The translations under genes and the position numbers were made by a program. Below are positions 7,371-16,114 of a stretch of DNA of 35,003 bases, piece by piece. The stretch's first letter is position 1, and the number at the start of each line of letters is the position of its first letter. The notes under the pieces are model-generated. The model had not been told where the DNA came from and did not search any database. It saw only the letters and a list, made by a program, of their open reading frames with translations. The stretch is from NCBI GenBank assembly GCA_944390885.1, contig CALXRP010000003.1:1-35003 (forward strand), read 5' to 3'. The DNA is from an uncultured Alphaproteobacteria bacterium. GTDB lineage: Bacteria; Pseudomonadota; Alphaproteobacteria; RF32; CAG-239.

Positions 7371-8327
7371 TCATTCCAAAATTAAGCGGGCTAAAGACTG
7401 CGGTGTGATTTCCGCCAGGCCTTTGGCAATGCTCGCACTGACGCCGGCCGAACAAAATCCGAGTTCACAACAGCTGGCCACAGACAGCAAAGAACCGATA
7501 CGACGCGTTAAATCCATACGGGTCGGCATCAGGTAACGTGCACCCAATTCCGTGAAAACTTCGGCAATTTCTATTGCTTCATAAGTATTTAGTCCCGATG
7601 CCATGGTCAAAATCATATCGGCATTGACAGCCTCAACAAAGGCATTGACTTTTTCGACATCTTCAGGAACAAACGGATTGATGCCGGGCGTATCAATCAA
7701 CAATATATCATATTTATTTTCAATATCTTTTACTGTTTCAAACAAAGTGCGGCCATTTTTGCAAAACAGAAAATCAACTTCCAGAATTTTGGCAAAAGCT
7801 TCCAGCTGGCTGTTGGCACCGGCCCGAACATTGTCCGTTGAAATAATGCAGGAAGAAATGCCTTTTAATTTGGCCTGGGTTGCCGTTTTGGCTATTGCCG
7901 TAGATTTTCCGCTGCCTGATGTTCCCATAAACAGCTTGATTTTTGACGGGGTTTGCAATGGCGCAGAAAATTTGAACATTTCCTTAAAACAGGATGTCAG
8001 AAGCTTTTGATCATCAAAAATTTTTTGAGCTTTGCTGATACTTCTGATCCGGGACAAGATCCGTTCTTTTACCAAATCCAGCACAGAATGGTAGTCTAAA
8101 CATTCACGGATAATGCTGTCATCAAAAACCGTACGGCTGTCTAACAGTTCCAGTTCATCATCTTCGTTAAAGCTAATTTCTTCTTTTTCTTCTAATGCCG
8201 CGGTAATCCGGACCTGACCGTCTTCCAACGTTTCCGTAGAAATAATGACGGCATCGCGTCCCAAAGCTTCTGAGGCCAAGCGCATGGCTTCCATTGAGGT
8301 AGCTGCGATGAAACTTTTTATTTTCAT
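7371..8327 (-). CDS. flhF: FlhF, SRP-type GTPase for flagellar placement
   Basis: A 318-residue protein starting MKIKSFIAATSMEAM, the characteristic FlhF N-terminus. The SRP-type GTPase domain carries GTSGSGKST (135-143), STDNVRAGAN (~163-172) and LLIDTPGINP (~209-218). The N-terminal B domain is short and acidic, so the protein is shorter than many FlhF homologues. FlhF recruits early flagellar components, including FliF, to the assembly site, usually a pole, and works with FlhG encoded next. GAGGGG precedes the ATG. The 15-nt gap from flhA implies co-transcription. Confidence 0.95.
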   Translation of the reverse strand: MKIKSFIAATSMEAMRLASEALGRDAVIISTETLEDGQVRITAALEEKEEISFNEDDELELLDSRTVFDDSIIRECLDYHSVLDLVKERILSRIRSISKAQKIFDDQKLLTSCFKEMFKFSAPLQTPSKIKLFMGTSGSGKSTAIAKTATQAKLKGISSCIISTDNVRAGANSQLEAFAKILEVDFLFCKNGRTLFETVKDIENKYDILLIDTPGINPFVPEDVEKVNAFVEAVNADMILTMASGLNTYEAIEIAEVFTELGARYLMPTRMDLTRRIGSLLSVASCCELGFCSAGVSASIAKGLAEITPQSLARLILE

Positions 8328-8342
8328 TCTTTGCCCCTCTTA

Positions 8343-10469
8343 CTAAATCTGTCCGACGGTTTTGATTTTGGCTTTAGGATAAATTTCATTTTGAGACATT
8401 ACAACCGTTAACGGACGGAAACGCTCGATAATCGAACGAACAAAAGGCCGGATATTCGGACTGGTCAACAAAACTGCCGTTTCGCCTTTTATGGCTAAAT
8501 CTTCCAACGTATTACGAACCTTGGTAATAAACGCCTGCAGTGCCGACGGCGCCATAGCCAACTGGCGGTCATCACCCTCGCCGACAATTGACTCGGCAAA
8601 AGCCTGCTCCCATTCTGCCGATAAAGTTACCAACGGAATAATGCCGAATTCATTGGTATTGGCATTTGACAACTGGCGGGACAGACGAGTGCGGACATGC
8701 TCGGTAATCAGCATCAGGCTACGGGTTGAGGATACGGCTTCGGAAATGCCTTCCAAGATGGTCGGTAAATCGCGGATGGAAACACGTTCCTGCAGCAGAT
8801 TTTGTAAAATTCTTTGAACAGCGCCGAGGCTGATTTTGCTCGGGATAAGCTCTTTGACGAGTTTTTGCTGCTCTTTATCCATTTCATCAAGCAGTTTCTG
8901 GGTTTCGGCATAGGAAAGCAGCTCAGGCATATTGTCTTTGACCAGTTCGGTAATGTGCGTGGTTACAACCGTTGCCGGATCAACCACGGTATAGCCGCGG
9001 AACATGGCTTCTTCGCGATAAGACTGGTCAATCCACATGGCTTTCAGGCCGAAGGTCGGCTCGGTCGTTGCCTCGCCGGGCAGCGTTATCGGCTCGCCGC
9101 GCGGATCCATAACCAGTAGCTGGGTCGGCCGCAGTTCACCTTTGCCGGATTTGACTTCTTTGATGTAAATATTATATTCGTTGGCCTCGAGCTGCATATT
9201 GTCCTGAATGCGAATAGACGGCATAATAAAGCCCAATTCAGAAGCCAGTGACCGACGTAATGCTTTAATCTGGTCTGTTAATTTTTTATTGGTCTGTTCA
9301 TTAATCAGCGGCAATAAACCATACCCGATTTCCAAACGAATCAGATCCATCCGCAGGGCCGTTGCAATCGGCTCGTCGGCTGCCTTGGCTATTTTTCCCT
9401 GCTTCTGTTCTTCTTCAAACACTTCCTGCGCTCTGGCCTGGGCAGCTTTTTGCTGTTTGTCAAGATAATAAGCGCTGGCGCCGGTCAATATTGCCAACAA
9501 AACAAACGGAATGGCCGGCGTTCCGGGAAGCATTCCCAAAGCGAGAGCCAGAAAGGCACTCATTCCCAGAGCTTTCGGATAGTTACTGACTTGTTCAAAC
9601 AAGACCTTGTCCGTCGAATCGGTCATACCGGCTTTGGAAACAAGAATACCAGCAGCAACAGAAATAATTAATGCCGGCACCTGGCTGACCAGACCATCAC
9701 CGACCGTCAGGCGGGTATAAGTTTCACCGGCGGCCTTAAAGGTCATATCATTTTGAACCATACCAATAATGATACCGGCAACAATATTGATAAAAGTAAT
9801 AATCAAACCGGCAATGGCATCTCCGCGGACAAATTTGGAAGCACCATCCATGGCGCCGTAGAAAGAGCTTTCTTTTGACAAATCTTCTCGGCGGGCGCGT
9901 GCTTCATCTTCCGTTATCAGACCGGAAGACAAATCTGCGTCGATTGCCATTTGTTTTCCGGGCATGGCATCCAAAGCAAAACGGGCAGCGACCTCGGCAA
10001 TACGGCCGGAACCTTTGGTAATAACCACAAAATTCACCAATACCAAAATGGCAAAAACAATAACACCGATAACAAAATTGTTGCCCATAATGAAACCGCC
10101 GAATGCTTTAATAACCTGACCGGCAGCATCAGGGCCCATATAACCGTCTGACAAAATCAGCCGGGTTGAAGCCAGGTTCAGCGACAGGCGGTATAAAGTC
10201 GTAATCAGCAAGACCAGAGGGAAGGCGCTAAACTGGTTTGGTTTTTCAATAAAAATTGCGGTCATCAGCACCAGGCAGGAAACCGTGATGGAAAAAGCCA
10301 AAGCGATATCCAACAGCCAGGCCGGCATCGGCATAATCAAAATGACCAACATTAAAATAATGGACAAGGCAAAGAAAATGTCACCGCGTTTGGTGGACGA
10401 AACCAAAAGGTCTTTAAAAGATTTGCCCCCAAATACCGAGGCACTGATATGTTGCGGATTCTTGGCCAT
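8343..10469 (-). CDS. flhA: FlhA, flagellar type III export gate protein
   Basis: A 708-residue FlhA, the usual family length. The N-terminal half has about eight membrane segments between residues ~28 and 330 and includes the conserved TLYRLSLNLASTRLIL and GDAIAGLIITFINIVAGI stretches of the FHIPEP family. The cytoplasmic C-terminal half (from ~360) forms the ring that docks FliI/FliJ and chaperone-substrate complexes. FlhA with FlhB and FliPQR forms the proton-driven export gate inside the MS ring encoded by fliF in this operon. No strong Shine-Dalgarno is visible before the ATG, which lies 13 nt after the flbD stop, so translation may be coupled. fliP, fliQ, fliR and flhB are not in the window. 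Confidence 0.98.
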   Translation of the reverse strand: MAKNPQHISASVFGGKSFKDLLVSSTKRGDIFFALSIILMLVILIMPMPAWLLDIALAFSITVSCLVLMTAIFIEKPNQFSAFPLVLLITTLYRLSLNLASTRLILSDGYMGPDAAGQVIKAFGGFIMGNNFVIGVIVFAILVLVNFVVITKGSGRIAEVAARFALDAMPGKQMAIDADLSSGLITEDEARARREDLSKESSFYGAMDGASKFVRGDAIAGLIITFINIVAGIIIGMVQNDMTFKAAGETYTRLTVGDGLVSQVPALIISVAAGILVSKAGMTDSTDKVLFEQVSNYPKALGMSAFLALALGMLPGTPAIPFVLLAILTGASAYYLDKQQKAAQARAQEVFEEEQKQGKIAKAADEPIATALRMDLIRLEIGYGLLPLINEQTNKKLTDQIKALRRSLASELGFIMPSIRIQDNMQLEANEYNIYIKEVKSGKGELRPTQLLVMDPRGEPITLPGEATTEPTFGLKAMWIDQSYREEAMFRGYTVVDPATVVTTHITELVKDNMPELLSYAETQKLLDEMDKEQQKLVKELIPSKISLGAVQRILQNLLQERVSIRDLPTILEGISEAVSSTRSLMLITEHVRTRLSRQLSNANTNEFGIIPLVTLSAEWEQAFAESIVGEGDDRQLAMAPSALQAFITKVRNTLEDLAIKGETAVLLTSPNIRPFVRSIIERFRPLTVVMSQNEIYPKAKIKTVGQI

Positions 10470-10482
10470 TTTCAGTTACACA

Positions 10483-11832
10483 TCATCCCATTGAGGCCGG
10501 CGGTACCTGATAGCCGGCTTCTTCATATTGTTTTAGTTTGTTACGCAGCGTTCGGATAGAGATGCCGAGGATATTGGCAGCCTGTGTCCGATTGCCGAAC
10601 GTATGTTTCAGCGTGTCAATGATCAGATCCCGTTCCGCACCGGCAACCGTTTTGCCGTATTGCACCGGTTCTTCCTGTTTTTCTATGCCGGATGTTGCCG
10701 GAGCTTTGGCATCAAAATTGATAACTGCATTCGGATCCGTTAAAATTATTGCTTCTTCTCCGATCTCATCTCCGGCCGCAAGCAAAACAGCCCTATGCAT
10801 GGTATTTTCAAGCTCGCGGACATTGCCCGGCCAGAGATAGTTCATCAACTTGTCTTCTGCTTCTTTAGAAATATCCCGCATCGGAACATCGTTTAGCTCA
10901 GAATATTTTTTTACAAAATGTTTGGCCAGGACGGGAATATCATCGGGACGATCTTTTAAGGCGGGGATGTTAATGTTTACGACATTCAGACGAAAATAAA
11001 GATCCTGCCGAAATGTTCCGTTTTTAACGGCTTCATCCAGATTGCGGTTTGAGGTTGCAATAATACGGGTATTGATTTTTATCGGAGATTTTCCGCCGAT
11101 GCGGTCAATTTCTTTTTCCTGGATAGCACGCAGCAGTTTGGCTTGAATTCGGATATCCATTTCTGAAATTTCATCAAGCAGCAACGTGCCGTCGGTTGCT
11201 TCTTCAAACTTGCCGATACGGCGAGAAACCGCGCCGGTAAAGGCGCCTTTTTCATAACCGAAAAGCTCGGACTCCAAAAGTGTTTCCGGGATAGCCGCGC
11301 AGTTGACAGCTACAAATTTTTTATTGGCCCGTTTGGAATTGTCATGAATAAAACGGGAAAAAATTTCTTTACCCGTGCCGGACTCTCCGGTCAGCAGAAC
11401 GCTGGCTTCCGACGGAGCAACCTGTTTGGCCATTTTTAAAACAGCTTCGGTTTTTTTATCGCCGTAAATCAGCGCATGATTTTCCCGCGTGGCGGCAGCC
11501 AAAACTGCCCCAATAAGTTCCGGATCCGGCGGCAGCGGAATATATTCTTTGGCACCGGCTTTGATTGCTTTAACGGCAAGAGAGGTATCATTGGCAACGC
11601 CGCAGGCAACGACCAATACATTTATTCTTTCACTTTCCAGTGAGCGGATAAATTTATGAATATCCAGCTTAACGTCAATCATCACCAGCTCGATATTCTT
11701 GGTTCCGGAGCGCAAGATCTCCAGCGCCGTTTCAATCTTATCGGCCAGAGTTACCGTTCCGCCCTGGCTGATGGCAATTTTACTGGCAGCCCCAATCTGT
11801 CCGTCTAATGTGCCAACAATTAAAAGTTCCAT
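10483..11832 (-). CDS. flbD: FlbD, sigma-54-dependent flagellar transcription activator
   Basis: A 449-residue NtrC-family regulator. Residues ~1-115 are a receiver-like domain, the AAA+ domain has Walker A GESGTGKE (149-156), the sigma-54 contact loop GAFTGA (196-201) and Walker B LLLDE (217-221), and a Fis-type HTH lies at ~410-440 (NRTQAANILGISIRTLRNKL). The receiver is unusual: Asp53 is at the phosphorylation position, but the N-terminal acidic pair and the conserved Thr/Ser are not in place. That fits FlbD of Caulobacter, whose atypical receiver is controlled by FliX rather than by classical phosphorelay. Its place between fliN and flhA matches alphaproteobacterial operons. It should activate late (hook and filament) genes, none of which are here. 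AGAGGGG precedes the start. Confidence 0.93.
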   Translation of the reverse strand: MELLIVGTLDGQIGAASKIAISQGGTVTLADKIETALEILRSGTKNIELVMIDVKLDIHKFIRSLESERINVLVVACGVANDTSLAVKAIKAGAKEYIPLPPDPELIGAVLAAATRENHALIYGDKKTEAVLKMAKQVAPSEASVLLTGESGTGKEIFSRFIHDNSKRANKKFVAVNCAAIPETLLESELFGYEKGAFTGAVSRRIGKFEEATDGTLLLDEISEMDIRIQAKLLRAIQEKEIDRIGGKSPIKINTRIIATSNRNLDEAVKNGTFRQDLYFRLNVVNINIPALKDRPDDIPVLAKHFVKKYSELNDVPMRDISKEAEDKLMNYLWPGNVRELENTMHRAVLLAAGDEIGEEAIILTDPNAVINFDAKAPATSGIEKQEEPVQYGKTVAGAERDLIIDTLKHTFGNRTQAANILGISIRTLRNKLKQYEEAGYQVPPASMG

Positions 11833-11849
11833 TTCCCCTCTTTTGATTT

Positions 11850-12203
11850 TTATTTATTTACCGTCTTTACAATTTCCGTCATTGTAATACCCAATTTGTC
11901 GTCTACAACAACGACTTCCCCGCGGGCAACCAAATTGTTGTTAACATAAATGTCTATCGCTTCTCCGACCTTGCGATCCAGTTCGATAATTGTTCCTTTA
12001 TTCAGCTTCATCAGCTGGCTGACTTTCATTTGGGCTTTTCCCAAGATGGCAGAAACTTTTACCGGGATCTCATAAACCGCTTCCAAATCGCTGGTAGAAC
12101 TCGGAATATCAAAATCAGGCTCAGCGCTGCCGGTCTTTAAAATCGGATCATCCCCTATGATCGAACTTTCGTTTAATTCATCTAATTTCAAATCTTCGCT
12201 CAT
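11850..12203 (-). CDS. fliN: FliN, flagellar switch (C-ring) protein
   Basis: A 117-residue FliN. The conserved SpoA domain (residues ~40-117) includes VYEIPVKVSAILGKAQMKVSQLMKL, GTIIELDRKVGEAIDIYVNN and ARGEVVVVDDKLGITMTEIV. It is preceded by an acidic, variable leader. FliN forms the base of the C-ring with FliM and FliG and docks FliH at the export apparatus, consistent with its position directly after the fliH-like gene. AAAGGG lies upstream of the ATG. fliM is not in this window. Confidence 0.96.
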   Translation of the reverse strand: MSEDLKLDELNESSIIGDDPILKTGSAEPDFDIPSSTSDLEAVYEIPVKVSAILGKAQMKVSQLMKLNKGTIIELDRKVGEAIDIYVNNNLVARGEVVVVDDKLGITMTEIVKTVNK

Positions 12204-12248
12204 TTAAGCCCTTTCTTTTATATAAGCCGATTTTTTCTAAATTTAAGC

Positions 12249-12974
12249 TTAGTTTTTAGCGGCATTATCTTCAAGCAAATTGTCAACTTTTTCCAATAGT
12301 TTGTTGCTCAAATGCTCAACACCGCCGTTTTCCCATTCTATACGGCAATCCGCTTTGTTCAGACTTTCGTCTTTATGCAATGCTATTTTGCCTTCAAAGT
12401 CGTGAATATGTGCCATTTTGGCAATTTGCTCCTGCACTTGTCCGATTACTTCCGGATTCAGATAAAACGACAGCTTGGCCTCTCCGCGGAAATTGGCAAA
12501 ATTGTCGGCAATGAACTTGTTGATAATATCAACGCATTGTTCTTCCATCAAATTTGGCAGAAGCTTTTTGAATACCGCCAAGTTTAATGCCATATACTGC
12601 TCTTCAACCTGCTTTTGGACATCTGCGGTATTTACGACGATATTCATCAGCTTGGCGTCGATATTGCCCAAAAGGTCCGAAATTTTTTGTTCCGTATTCT
12701 CTCGCGCCAAAGCTTGCCCTTTTTCAAGCCCTTTTTGTTCGGCCAGCGCCACTGCCGCGTCCAGCTCGTCCTGCGTATAGGTTTGCACCGGCGGTTCAGC
12801 CGGCTCAGGCTCTTCTGCCGCTTCTTCCGAGATATCCTGAATATCTTCTTCCGAAACAGAATCGGAGGCTGTTGTTTTTTCTTCCTCTTCCGGCTCCGGT
12901 TCCGTTTTTTTGATAATTTCATTGTCATCAACAATGATAAAATTATCAAACATAAATTTCTGAAAATCTCCCAT
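12249..12974 (-). CDS. fliH: FliH/FlbE-like flagellar assembly protein
   Basis: A 241-residue protein from the ATG at 12974; a TTG at 12980 is also possible, but the AGG site upstream is better spaced for the ATG. The N-terminus carries a conserved-looking FDNFIIVDDNE patch, then a strongly acidic, Pro-rich segment, a helical coiled-coil-like part (~80-150) and a C-terminal domain resembling FliH/V-ATPase E subunits. FliH holds the FliI ATPase and docks at FliN. Identification rests on weak similarity plus the fixed position between fliG and fliN, where Caulobacter has flbE. The start lies 15 nt after the fliG stop. Confidence 0.8.
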   Translation of the reverse strand: MGDFQKFMFDNFIIVDDNEIIKKTEPEPEEEEKTTASDSVSEEDIQDISEEAAEEPEPAEPPVQTYTQDELDAAVALAEQKGLEKGQALARENTEQKISDLLGNIDAKLMNIVVNTADVQKQVEEQYMALNLAVFKKLLPNLMEEQCVDIINKFIADNFANFRGEAKLSFYLNPEVIGQVQEQIAKMAHIHDFEGKIALHKDESLNKADCRIEWENGGVEHLSNKLLEKVDNLLEDNAAKN

Positions 12975-12989
12975 CAGCAAAACCTAAAA

Positions 12990-14012
12990 CTAGTAAATAA
13001 GCTCGTCATTGTCTTTGCCTTCGCTGATGACGATTTCTCCGTTGTTAGACAATTCTTTGGTTGTGGCCACAACATATTGCTGAGCTTCTTCCACATCACG
13101 CAGGCGAACCGGCCCCATGGCTTCCATATCTTCTTTGATGATTTTTCCGGCACGCGAAGACATATTGCTGAAGAACAGCTCTTTGATTTGCTCAGATGCA
13201 CCCTTCAAAGCAATTGCCAGCTTGTCTTTATCAATATTGCGCAGCAAAATTTGAATTCCTTGTGCATCGACGCGGATAAGATCTTCAAACGTAAACATCA
13301 AAGACTTGACGCGTTCCGCACTCTCGCGGTTACGCTCTTCCAAAGCCTCCATAAAGCGGCTTTCCGTATTGCGATCCAAAGAGTTGAAGATATCTGCAAT
13401 GAGCTCATGCGAATCGCGGCGGGTAGATTTGGAAAGGTTGCTCATAAACTCTTTGCGCAGCGTTTTTTCCAAACCATCCAAAACTTCTTTTTGTACCGAA
13501 TCCATCCGCAGCATGCGCATAACGATTTCCATTGCAAAATTTTCCGGCAGCAGCGCAATTACTTTTGCCGCATGTTCCGCCTTGATTTTGGACAGGATGA
13601 CAGCAATGGTCTGCGGGTATTCGTTCTTTAAGTAGTTGGCCAGAACATGCTCGTTGACATTGCCGAGTTTATCCCACATCGTGCGTCCGGCCGGGCCGCG
13701 GATTTCTTCCATAATTACAGATACGCGGTCTTTATCCAAAGCCTTGGACAACAGCCTTTCCGTACTTTCATAAGTTCCGATCAGCGTTCCGGTGTTCGAG
13801 AGCTTGTCGGTAAACTCCTGAAAAAGCTGTTCGACAACTGCAGAATTGACTTTTCCCAATGAAGCCATGATGACGGAAAGCTCTTTGATCTCTTCATCAT
13901 CCATCATCGAGAACAACGAAGCCGAGCGTTCTTCATCCAGAGAGAGCATTAATATCGCCGCCTTTTGCTGGCCGGAGATCAGATTATAATCGTCTATTAC
14001 ATTTTGTTTCAT
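12990..14012 (-). CDS. fliG: FliG, flagellar motor switch protein
   Basis: A 340-residue FliG. The N-terminal domain opens with QQKAAILMLSLDEERSASLF and binds FliF. The middle domain contains the EHxxEYPQT-type motif as LKNEYPQTIAVILSKI. The C-terminal domain has the charged torque helix FTFEDLIRVDAQGIQILLRNIDKDKLAIALKG, which faces the stator. Lengths and order match the family. It lies 17 nt downstream of fliF, allowing FliF-FliG co-assembly at the base of the MS ring. GGAAGAG precedes the ATG. Confidence 0.98.
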   Translation of the reverse strand: MKQNVIDDYNLISGQQKAAILMLSLDEERSASLFSMMDDEEIKELSVIMASLGKVNSAVVEQLFQEFTDKLSNTGTLIGTYESTERLLSKALDKDRVSVIMEEIRGPAGRTMWDKLGNVNEHVLANYLKNEYPQTIAVILSKIKAEHAAKVIALLPENFAMEIVMRMLRMDSVQKEVLDGLEKTLRKEFMSNLSKSTRRDSHELIADIFNSLDRNTESRFMEALEERNRESAERVKSLMFTFEDLIRVDAQGIQILLRNIDKDKLAIALKGASEQIKELFFSNMSSRAGKIIKEDMEAMGPVRLRDVEEAQQYVVATTKELSNNGEIVISEGKDNDELIY

Positions 14013-14029
14013 TACACTCTTCCCGTCAT

Positions 14030-15637
14030 TTAGTTCTCATTCTGATACAGCCAGCCTCTGACGACGTTAACGGCAGCATCAGGATTCTTGTCAACCAGCT
14101 CATTAATCCGCTTGATTGATGCCGCTTTGATTCTCCCGTCAACCTTATTCATCGTAACAAGTTCATCAAGTTCCGAATCGTCATTATTCAGGAAATTTGA
14201 CAACAGCAGGTTCTCCTCTTCATTTTCACCCAAGAGCCGCTGTGTTGCATTATTTGTATCAAAGGCATTGTTGATCAGCGGCCTGATAACCAGTAAAATA
14301 ACCAGTACTGCCACAATTGCAACCCCAAGACCTTCGGCAATACGCATTAACTCTTCTTTGGTAAAGCCCATAATCAGGATTTCTTCTTCATTGAAGGTTT
14401 CCGGCGTAATTTCTACAAATTTCATATTTTCGACTTCGACAATATCGCCGCGGTTGGCATCATAGCCGACTGCCGATTTGACCAAAGCGCTCAACTGTTC
14501 CATTTCTTCCGCCGTACGGTCGCGATAGACTGTTTTGCCGTCAGCGTCTTTCTCATAAACGCCGTCAACCATAACCGCAACGCTTAAGCGTTTGACCACA
14601 CCGGCGTTTCTGACCTTGTTGCGAACAACCTTGGATATTTCATAATTGATTGTTTCTTCCACCCGGGAATTCTGGCTGAGATTGTTGGCGTTATCGACCA
14701 CATTGTCACCGTTCGGGATATTTTGCGCAACGGTTACCGGCGCCTCGCCCTCACGCGACAGCCCTTCTTCCGTTACCGAACTTTGCGAACGGACAACCTG
14801 ACTGTCCGGATCATAAACTTCCTCGTTGGTAACAACCTTATCCATATCCATTTCAATATTGACTTGTGCGCGTACTTTACCCGGCCCAACCGTTTTTTCC
14901 AGCAAATTCTGCACGGACAAGGCCAGCTTGCGTTCCTGTTCCATACGCATCATTTCAATATTGGCGTGCTGCAGCGTTTCTTCATCATCATAATTGTTGG
15001 TCAGCAGATTGCCGGCACTATCCACAATCGCCACATTTTTAACATCAAGTTTCGGCACGGCTGCGGCAACCAGTTTTTGAATCGACTGAATATTTTTCAA
15101 ATCCAAAGATCCGTGCACTGTTTTGATAACAACAGAGGCTGATGGCGCCTGTTCTTCACGCGAGAACATTTCCCTTTTGGGCAAGACAAGATGTACCCTG
15201 GCGCTTTTGATATTGTCAACTGAGCGAATCGTTCTGGCAAGTTCACCTTCCAAAGCGCGAATCAGATTTACGTTTTGCACAAAATTGGTGGAACCGAGCG
15301 CGTCGGTATTGTCAAATATCTCATAACCGACGTTTGAACCTTTGGAAGCCATTGCCAGCTCTGCCGTATCAACGCGCATTTTATTGACCAGATCTTTCGG
15401 AACCTGAACTTCCGTGCCGTTTTTGGTCAATTTATATTTGACATTTGCAGCCTCAAGCCGAGTAACAATCTGCTTGGCATCTTCAAGCTCCAGATCCGTA
15501 TATAAAACGGCATATTCCGTTGCGCTTACCTGTGTGGCAATGTAGGCAAAAAAACTGATCAAAAAGATAATAATCGCAGAAATTGACACCAAACGTCCCG
15601 GCGACAAATTCTTTATGCTTTGCAAAAAATTATTCAC
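14030..15637 (-). CDS. fliF: FliF, flagellar MS-ring protein
   Basis: A 535-residue FliF from the chosen start. It has a transmembrane segment near the N-terminus (ISAIIIFLISFFAYIATQ), periplasmic ring-building domains with RALEGELARTI and VHLVLPKREMF, a low-complexity loop, a second transmembrane segment (~447-465, LGVAIVAVLVILLVIRPLI) and a C-terminal cytoplasmic tail ending AVNVVRGWLYQNEN that binds FliG. The frame is open to a TTG at 15649, but GGGGA lies 5 nt before a GTG at 15637, so GTG is preferred. It is the first gene of the minus-strand flagellar operon; transcription must begin in or before the AT-rich stretch at 15650-15720. Confidence 0.97.
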   Translation of the reverse strand: MNNFLQSIKNLSPGRLVSISAIIIFLISFFAYIATQVSATEYAVLYTDLELEDAKQIVTRLEAANVKYKLTKNGTEVQVPKDLVNKMRVDTAELAMASKGSNVGYEIFDNTDALGSTNFVQNVNLIRALEGELARTIRSVDNIKSARVHLVLPKREMFSREEQAPSASVVIKTVHGSLDLKNIQSIQKLVAAAVPKLDVKNVAIVDSAGNLLTNNYDDEETLQHANIEMMRMEQERKLALSVQNLLEKTVGPGKVRAQVNIEMDMDKVVTNEEVYDPDSQVVRSQSSVTEEGLSREGEAPVTVAQNIPNGDNVVDNANNLSQNSRVEETINYEISKVVRNKVRNAGVVKRLSVAVMVDGVYEKDADGKTVYRDRTAEEMEQLSALVKSAVGYDANRGDIVEVENMKFVEITPETFNEEEILIMGFTKEELMRIAEGLGVAIVAVLVILLVIRPLINNAFDTNNATQRLLGENEEENLLLSNFLNNDDSELDELVTMNKVDGRIKAASIKRINELVDKNPDAAVNVVRGWLYQNEN

Positions 15638-15720
15638 TAGATTCCCCAATCTATTAAATTATGAATAAATTATTCCCCTGCGTTTATAATTAATCCAATT
15701 TTATCTTTTTGAAATTATTA

Positions 15721-16030
15721 TTTTAAGCTATCCACAGGCGACGGCCTGAGCGATCGGTTGTCGGAATTGTGCCCCATAACCCGCGGCCGAACGTCGGCAG
15801 CGATCGATTTATGCGGTGCCCTAAGACCCGCGTTGCTACGGCAGGGGTTTGTGAATGGCGTTGTGCTTTGAAGGGTGGATTGCCGGGTCGAAGCCCGGCA
15901 ATGACCTGCACGGCAGGCGCGCGGCGGGTTGATGTCATTGTGCCCCGTACCCCGCGTTGCTCCGACATTTTCTGTGAAGGGCTTTGTGCTTTGAAGGAAT
16001 GACAATAAAAAAACACGCCCCGGCAATGAC
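15721..16030. repeat. GC-rich block of degenerate repeats with palindromic element
   Basis: A gene-free stretch clearly richer in GC than its neighbours. Three diverged copies of a unit beginning GTGCCC and containing CCCGCG start near 15770, 15817 and 15938; two of them share a ~50-bp downstream block (15831-15880 and 15955-16002) ending in TTTGTGCTTTGAAGG-like text. A hairpin with 9-bp arms ATTGCCGGG/CCCGGCAAT spans 15879-15902, and a further CCCGGCAATGAC-like piece ends near 16030. This is typical of dispersed intergenic palindromic elements in alphaproteobacteria. Overlapping open frames have no protein-like features. It separates the flagellar operon from the RNA methyltransferase gene. 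Confidence 0.7.
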
Positions 16031-16114
16031 ATAAGGAAAATGATTGCAAAAAATATTACTGCCAAGGATAGTCTACGGAAAGATTTTGCAAGCGGATTTT
16101 GAAAGAGAAAAAAC

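Noticed and set aside
12615..13631. 338-residue open frame on the plus strand
   Set aside because: It lies wholly opposite fliG and fliH, both well identified, and its translation is Phe/Arg/His-rich as expected for an antisense shadow.
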